From an uncultured Cytophagaceae bacterium (GTDB lineage: Bacteria > Bacteroidota > Bacteroidia > Cytophagales > Spirosomataceae), in NCBI GenBank assembly GCA_903960725.1, contig CAJCBY010000200.1, forward strand, positions 1 through 9,316: a stretch of DNA of 9,316 nucleotides. Direction: 5' to 3'. The position numbers and the translations under genes were made by a program. The notes beneath the pieces were generated by a model. That model did not search any database. It worked only from the letters and a program-made list of their open reading frames with translations, and was not told the DNA's origin. Numbering within the stretch: position 1 is the first letter of the stretch; each line of letters starts with the position of its first letter. Below are positions 5,253-9,316 of the stretch, piece by piece.

Positions 5253-6308
5253 ATGAAAAAATTAGTTATTACCGGTGGTGCCGGATTTATTGGGTCGCAT
5301 GTCGTTCGTTTGTTTGTGAACAAATACCCGGAATACCAGATCTACAATTTGGATGCCTTGACCTATGCGGGCAACTTAGCAAACAATGAAGATGTGGCCT
5401 CTGCCCCAAATTACCACTTTATTAAGGCGGATATTACGGATGCGGAACATATCGATGCTCTTTTTGCAGAACATCAATTCGATGGCGTATTGCACTTAGC
5501 GGCTGAATCCCACGTGGATCGTTCGATTACGGATCCTTTGGCCTTCGTAAGAACAAATGTGATCGGTACGGTGAATTTATTACAAGCTGCGAAGAAACAT
5601 TGGGCTGGTAAAATGGAGGGTAAACGTTTCTACCACATCTCTACGGATGAGGTCTATGGCGAGTTACACGATCCGAAGGAATTCTTCTTAGAAACAACGT
5701 CTTACGATCCTCGTTCACCTTATTCAGCCTCTAAAGCGAGTTCAGATCACTTCGTAAGAGCGTATCACGAGACTTATGGTTTACCTACCGTGATCACGAA
5801 TTGTTCAAATAATTATGGGCCAAATCACTTCCCAGAGAAGTTAATCCCCTTAATGATTCACAACATTATGAACAATAAACCTCTTCCAGTGTACGGAAAG
5901 GGCGAAAATGTCCGGGATTGGTTATTTGTGATTGACCATGCGCGGGCTATTGACACGGTATTCCATGATGGAAAAATAGGTGAAACCTATAATATCGGCG
6001 GCTTTAATGAGTGGAAGAACATTGATTTAGTCCATTTATTATGTAAAATTATGGACGAGAAATTAGGTCGTCCAGTAGGTACTTCCGTACAATTAATTAC
6101 CTATGTAACGGATCGGGCGGGTCATGATTTGCGTTATGCGATCGATGCGAACAAGATTATGAAGGAATTAGGCTGGGAGCCTAGTTTACAATTCGCGGAA
6201 GGATTAGAGAAGACGGTGAATTGGTATTTAGAAAATGAAAAATGGTTAAATGATGTCACTTCAGGTGATTATCAAAAATATTACGAAAAAAACTACGGAG
6301 GCAGATAA
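5253..6308 (+). CDS. rfbB: dTDP-glucose 4,6-dehydratase (RfbB/RmlB)
   Basis: The 351-residue enzyme dehydrates dTDP-glucose to dTDP-4-keto-6-deoxyglucose, the branch point to dTDP-rhamnose and other deoxysugars. It contains the NAD-binding GGAGFIGSH at 8-16 and [12 protein letters not shown] at about 81-92. The dehydratase triad is STDEVYG at 130-136, with the Asp-Glu pair specific to this enzyme, and the Tyr/Lys catalytic pair is YSASK at 157-161. [31 protein letters not shown] and [10 protein letters not shown] are also present, all hallmarks of RmlB. The start is one base after the galE stop (TAA-G-ATG), with an AGGAGG about 15 nt upstream inside galE. It is most likely translationally coupled to galE. 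It shares the extended short-chain dehydrogenase fold with GalE but is a different subfamily, so the pair is not a recent duplication. Confidence 0.96.
   Translation: MKKLVITGGAGFIGSHVVRLFVNKYPEYQIYNLDALTYAGNLANNEDVASAPNYHFIKADITDAEHIDALFAEHQFDGVLHLAAESHVDRSITDPLAFVRTNVIGTVNLLQAAKKHWAGKMEGKRFYHISTDEVYGELHDPKEFFLETTSYDPRSPYSASKASSDHFVRAYHETYGLPTVITNCSNNYGPNHFPEKLIPLMIHNIMNNKPLPVYGKGENVRDWLFVIDHARAIDTVFHDGKIGETYNIGGFNEWKNIDLVHLLCKIMDEKLGRPVGTSVQLITYVTDRAGHDLRYAIDANKIMKELGWEPSLQFAEGLEKTVNWYLENEKWLNDVTSGDYQKYYEKNYGGR
6297..6301 (+). promoter_or_regulatory. Ribosome binding site that fixes the rfbA start
   Basis: GGAGG lies in the last codons of rfbB, 8 nt before the ATG at 6310. This is good Shine-Dalgarno spacing and unusually clear for this window. 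It supports 6310 rather than the in-frame upstream ATG at 6250, which lies well inside rfbB and has no comparable site. Confidence 0.7.
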
Positions 6309-6309
6309 G

Positions 6310-7170
6310 ATGAAAGGAATTATTTTAGCAGGTGGATCTGGAACGAGATTGCACCCATTGACTTTAGCGGTTAGCAAGCAATTAATGCCGGTTTATGACA
6401 AGCCGATGATCTATTATCCCTTGTCGATCTTGATGTTATCAGGCATTAAGGAGATTTTGATTATCTCTACGCCGCATGATTTGCCCCATTTTGAGAAGTT
6501 ATTAGGTGATGGATCCCAAATCGGCTGTCGTTTCGAATATGCCGTTCAACCGGAACCGAATGGCCTAGCGCAAGCCTTTGTGATCGGGGAGAAATTTATT
6601 GGAAAGGATAAGGTGGCCTTGGTTTTGGGAGATAATATCTTCTATGGCTCTGGCTTAAGTAAATTGTTACAAGCAAACAACAATCCTTCAGGTGGTGTGG
6701 TGTATGCTTATTCTGTGAATGATCCAGAGCGTTATGGTGTGGTGGAGTTCGATGCAGACAATAAGGTGATATCGATTGAAGAGAAACCGACGAATCCGAA
6801 GTCAAATTATGCCGTTCCAGGCTTATATTTTTACGATAATGATGTAGTGGAGATTGCCAAAAACATCGCCCCATCCCCTCGTGGAGAATACGAAATCACG
6901 GATGTTAACAAGGAATATTTGAAGCAAGGACGTCTTTCGGTGGGTATTTTGAATCGTGGAACCGCCTGGTTAGATACAGGAACCTTCGCTTCTTTGATGC
7001 AGGCAGGACAATTTGTTCAAGTGATCGAAGAACGCCAAGGAATGAAAGTGGGCTGTATCGAAGAGGTAGCTTACCGAATGGGCTACATCGACAAAGCACA
7101 ATTAAAGAAAATCGCTGAGCCGCTTGTAAAAAGTGGTTACGGCCAATACTTGTTGAATTTAATCGCCTAA
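6310..7170 (+). CDS. rfbA: Glucose-1-phosphate thymidylyltransferase (RfbA/RmlA)
   Basis: The 286-residue enzyme makes dTDP-glucose from dTTP and glucose-1-phosphate, the step before RfbB. It has the nucleotidyltransferase signature [11 protein letters not shown] at 8-18, the [17 protein letters not shown] segment at 23-39, and the metal-binding Asp in LGDNIFYG at 107-113. It also has [28 protein letters not shown] at 191-200, and [10 protein letters not shown] at 216-225, all typical of RmlA. The frame is open back to an ATG at 6250, but that would add 20 residues ([10 protein letters not shown] and so on) not found in the family and overlap rfbB by 59 bases. The ATG at 6310 gives the canonical [16 protein letters not shown] start and has GGAGG 8 nt upstream. 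It follows rfbB by one base (TAA-G-ATG) and ends the operon. The usual partners rfbC and rfbD are absent here. Confidence 0.96.
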   Translation: MKGIILAGGSGTRLHPLTLAVSKQLMPVYDKPMIYYPLSILMLSGIKEILIISTPHDLPHFEKLLGDGSQIGCRFEYAVQPEPNGLAQAFVIGEKFIGKDKVALVLGDNIFYGSGLSKLLQANNNPSGGVVYAYSVNDPERYGVVEFDADNKVISIEEKPTNPKSNYAVPGLYFYDNDVVEIAKNIAPSPRGEYEITDVNKEYLKQGRLSVGILNRGTAWLDTGTFASLMQAGQFVQVIEERQGMKVGCIEEVAYRMGYIDKAQLKKIAEPLVKSGYGQYLLNLIA

Positions 7171-7183
7171 ACGGCTTAAATTC
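7155..7183. terminator. Hairpin over the convergent rfbA and chrA stops; possible bidirectional terminator
   Basis: GAATTTAA (7155-7162) pairs perfectly with TTAAATTC (7176-7183). Inside it, GCC (7165-7167) pairs with GGC (7173-7175) across a 2-base bulge, leaving a 5-base loop TAAAC. The rfbA stop is in the loop and the chrA stop is in the right arm. The stem is short and AT-rich and no long T tract follows on either strand, so termination would be weak. With 5 bases between the two genes, it is the only visible candidate. Confidence 0.3.
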
Positions 7184-8342
7184 CTACTATTCCCGCTATC
7201 AAGGCTAATCCAAACCGCAAGATGGCGGGAATTTTTGTTTTCTCAGCTAACAAAAAAGCGGCGGCTACAATTCCCAGAGAAACAAACTGTGCCTCGACCA
7301 CCATGGGTTGAGTAAAGGTAAAAACAGCTACCATCGTTAACCCCACAGAAGCAGCCTGAATACCGGCCAATGAAGCGCGAATGAAGCGGTATTGTTTCAA
7401 TTGTGCCCAAATACGGAAGACAAAAAAGATCAAAAACGTACCGGGTAAAAAAATACCTAAAGCCCCAATCACCGATCCCGCTAATTGTCCGAATAAACCA
7501 TAATCCTTCATCAATAAGACCCCTAAATAGGACGTTAACGCGAAGACTGGACCGGGAAGAGTTTGGGAAAGAGCCATTCCTGTTAAAAAGGCCTCTGAAC
7601 TAATTAACTGTTTAAACTCTACAAATTCAGTATACAGAACGGGTGCCAGGATATGCCCTCCCCCAAAAACGAGGGAACCGTTACGATAAAAATTCTCAAA
7701 TATTCTGATCGGAAAATAGTCCGTAAAGTGACCTAAGACTGCTAAAAAGACTAAAAATCCCCAATAGAGATGAAAATTCGCCCATGGGATGACGAATTTG
7801 TGTTTGGTTTGGCGAGGAAAATCTTTGTAATTAAAAGAGGAGACGATTCCCCCTAAAAACAACACTAAAGGAAAGATATAGGGGCTATGAAAAGCGATTC
7901 CTAAAAACAAAGACACTAATAAAATCATCACATACGTGGGGCCTGTGATGACTTTTTTAGCCATAAACCAGCCAGCCTGTAAAATCAGACCTATACCCAC
8001 GGGAAGAACGTAATGTAAAATCGAAGGATTACGTAAGAAAGTCATCCCATAAGCCGCCAGAGTCATAATGAGAACTGCCGGCGTAATCCAACAAAATAAG
8101 GTTAAATAAGCCAAAGAAGCCCCACCTCGCTTCAAACCGATCGCAGTGATCATTTGAGTCGAAGTAGGGCCTGGTAAAACAGAACAGAGGGCCTGAATTT
8201 CAAACAACTCTTCTTCAGTTACATATTCTTTTTTCTTGACTAATCGATCTAAAAAGAGCGCAAAATGCACTTGAGGGCCACCAAAAGAGGTGCAGGCTAA
8301 AAGCAAGACATCCCACAGGAAATCTAGGTGTTTTAGCCGCAT
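7176..8342 (-). CDS. chrA: ChrA-family (CHR) transporter, two-domain form
   Basis: The 388-residue integral membrane protein has the long-chain CHR family layout: two homologous halves with about ten or more hydrophobic segments. The first half has FGGPQVHFALFLDRLV at 20-35 and ALCSVLPGPTSTQM at 51-64. The second half repeats these as VFGGGHILAPVLYTEFV at 225-241 and MALSQTLPGPVFALTSYLG at 256-274. The FGG and PGP motifs in both halves are the family hallmarks. Characterised members export chromate from the cytoplasm using the proton-motive force; many chromosomal homologues have not been tested, so the physiological substrate may differ. The start is ATG at 8342, 3 bases after the stop of the upstream oxygenase gene, so the two are co-transcribed. 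No chrB-type regulator or other metal-resistance gene is visible. It converges on rfbA with a 5-base gap. Confidence 0.9.
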   Translation of the reverse strand: MRLKHLDFLWDVLLLACTSFGGPQVHFALFLDRLVKKKEYVTEEELFEIQALCSVLPGPTSTQMITAIGLKRGGASLAYLTLFCWITPAVLIMTLAAYGMTFLRNPSILHYVLPVGIGLILQAGWFMAKKVITGPTYVMILLVSLFLGIAFHSPYIFPLVLFLGGIVSSFNYKDFPRQTKHKFVIPWANFHLYWGFLVFLAVLGHFTDYFPIRIFENFYRNGSLVFGGGHILAPVLYTEFVEFKQLISSEAFLTGMALSQTLPGPVFALTSYLGVLLMKDYGLFGQLAGSVIGALGIFLPGTFLIFFVFRIWAQLKQYRFIRASLAGIQAASVGLTMVAVFTFTQPMVVEAQFVSLGIVAAAFLLAEKTKIPAILRFGLALIAGIVGI

Positions 8343-8345
8343 CGT

Positions 8346-9314
8346 TTATGCCTTTTTGAGTCCTAATTCAATCAATCGCTCATTCAAAAACTCCCCAGCC
8401 GTCATATTCGTGTAGATTTTCGGATATTCCGTCGAAACACAAGAAGGCAAACAAGTTAAATCCATTTCTGAACGGGGATGCATAAAGAAGGGAATCGAAT
8501 AACGAGATGTCCCCATTTTTTCGCGTGGCGGATTCACAACGCGGTGAATCGTCGATTTCAACTTGTGATTCGTCAAACGATCTAGCATATCGCCTACATT
8601 CACCACCACTTGATCTGGCAATGCTGTAATCGGAATCCATTTTCCATCCATGCGTAAAACCTCCAGGCCTTCTGCAGACGCACCCATTAACAAGGTAATT
8701 AAGTTAATATCACCATGTGCCGCTGCTCTTACCGCTCCTTCTGGCAAGGCATCAGGATCTAAAATAGGGAAATAGTGTATCGCACGTAAGATGGAATTAC
8801 CATTTTTCACTCTTGACTCAAAGTAGTCTTCCGGAAGTTCTAAATACAAGGCAATCGCTTGTAATAAAGCTTTTCCAGCTTTCTCTAAGGTCTGATATCC
8901 TTCGACTGTGTTTTTCTCAAAATCAGGATATTCCGTAGGGAAAACATTGGCTGGATATTCAGACCAAACCGAATCTCCATCCTCCTTGTGGGGTTGACCT
9001 ACGTGGAAAAACTCCTTTAAATCAGGTACGGTGAAGCCTTTCGCTGTTTCTTTTCTTTTTCCAATATAGCCGCGTTGGCCTGCAATTCCTTCGATTTCGT
9101 AAGATTGCTTCAGCGAATCAGGCGATTGGAAGAACTGCTCTACGTCTGAATAGAGTTTCTTAGTAAAGTCATTCGAAAGTCCGTGACCCTTTATCGCCAC
9201 GAAACCAATCGTATTGAAAGCTCCCCCTAATTCTTGTACAAATTTCGCCTTGCGATTCGCGTCTCCAGAAAGGAAATCTGCTAAATCCAGCGAAGGAATT
9301 TCATCTAATAACAT
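8346..9314 (-). CDS. Isopenicillin-N-synthase-like 2-oxoglutarate/Fe(II)-dependent oxygenase
   Basis: The 322-residue protein has the non-haem iron oxygenase architecture. An N-terminal region (IPSLDLADF at 6-14, TIGFVAIKGHGLS at 35-47) matches the DIOX_N domain. A double-stranded beta-helix core carries the iron ligands HGD (His200 and Asp202) and His257 in STIHRVVNP, and the RYS motif (Arg271, Ser273) that binds the 2-oxoglutarate carboxylate. All key residues are present, so an active enzyme is expected. The primary substrate is not predictable: the family spans isopenicillin N synthase, plant hormone oxidases and many uncharacterised bacterial members. Length and motifs do not point to beta-lactam synthesis and no such cluster is nearby. 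The ATG at 9314 gives the usual short lead before IPSLDL, but only two bases lie upstream, so an upstream start or promoter cannot be judged. It is followed 3 bases later by chrA. Confidence 0.9.
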   Translation of the reverse strand: MLLDEIPSLDLADFLSGDANRKAKFVQELGGAFNTIGFVAIKGHGLSNDFTKKLYSDVEQFFQSPDSLKQSYEIEGIAGQRGYIGKRKETAKGFTVPDLKEFFHVGQPHKEDGDSVWSEYPANVFPTEYPDFEKNTVEGYQTLEKAGKALLQAIALYLELPEDYFESRVKNGNSILRAIHYFPILDPDALPEGAVRAAAHGDINLITLLMGASAEGLEVLRMDGKWIPITALPDQVVVNVGDMLDRLTNHKLKSTIHRVVNPPREKMGTSRYSIPFFMHPRSEMDLTCLPSCVSTEYPKIYTNMTAGEFLNERLIELGLKKA

Positions 9315-9316
9315 CT

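Noticed and set aside
4238..6308. galE and rfbB as a recent tandem duplication because both start with GGAGFIGSH
   Set aside because: The shared motif is the common NAD-binding signature of extended short-chain dehydrogenases. Catalytic segments differ (SSCTVYG against STDEVYG) and overall sequences diverge.
6250..6309. Upstream ATG extending rfbA by 20 residues
   Set aside because: The extension overlaps the end of rfbB, does not resemble RmlA N-termini, and the ATG at 6310 has GGAGG at 8 nt and the canonical MKGIILAGG start.
6596..7099. Minus-strand open frames inside rfbA
   Set aside because: They lie wholly inside a clear rfbA reading frame, show no recognisable motif and have compositions expected of reverse-strand shadows.
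8380..8640. An 86-codon minus-strand open frame within the oxygenase gene in another frame
   Set aside because: It overlaps the core with the iron ligand His257 and the RYS motif in the true frame; its product has no recognisable features.
1..9316. Mobile element, CRISPR array, tRNA or defence island
   Set aside because: I saw no transposase or integrase motifs, spaced direct repeats, tRNA-like cloverleaf or terminal repeats; all genes have plausible chromosomal functions.

Overview
The window looks like a chromosomal segment from a member of the Bacteroidota, probably an AT-leaning Cytophagales-type bacterium. I infer this from the protein families and from upstream regions that carry the Bacteroidota -7 box TAnnTTTG. 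Those boxes lie a uniform 18-22 nt before start codons, mostly without strong Shine-Dalgarno sequences. The genus cannot be fixed by eye. There is no rRNA, tRNA, CRISPR array, insertion sequence or prophage signal, and no gene-free stretch longer than about 100 bases.

Region 1 (1-2675, all minus strand) reads from high to low coordinates. It holds a seven-bladed WD40 protein, a DivIVA-domain coiled-coil protein with a long Lys/Ala/Pro-rich tail, dihydroneopterin aldolase (folB), and the N-terminal part of a LacI-family repressor that runs off the left edge. The DivIVA-like gene and folB are 3 bases apart and are almost certainly co-transcribed. The repressor has its own promoter candidate. 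Both the WD40 and DivIVA-like genes appear to start with TTG.

Region 2 (2733-4157) has an Sfp-type 4'-phosphopantetheinyl transferase on the plus strand, divergent from the WD40 gene. It is convergent with, and overlaps by 9 bases, a SirB1-like transglutaminase-fold protein on the minus strand.

Region 3 (4158-7170) opens with a compact 80-base divergent promoter region containing two opposed TAnnTTTG boxes and a perfect 11-bp inverted repeat. It is followed by a tight plus-strand operon of UDP-glucose 4-epimerase (galE), dTDP-glucose 4,6-dehydratase (rfbB) and glucose-1-phosphate thymidylyltransferase (rfbA). Both junctions in the operon have the form TAA-G-ATG. The operon supplies UDP-galactose and dTDP-4-keto-6-deoxyglucose, precursors for cell-surface polysaccharide. 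The usual rhamnose genes rfbC and rfbD are not in the window.

Region 4 (7176-9314, minus strand) is a two-gene unit, an isopenicillin-N-synthase-like 2-oxoglutarate/Fe(II) oxygenase followed 3 bases later by a two-domain ChrA-family transporter. It converges on rfbA with only 5 bases between stop codons, and a hairpin covers both stops.

Most of the content is ordinary housekeeping and surface-sugar metabolism. The least ordinary object is the DivIVA-like protein. It joins a polar-growth-type membrane-targeting motif and coiled coil to a histone-H1-like tail with four KRGxKP (AT-hook-like) motifs. I see no clear new multi-gene system.
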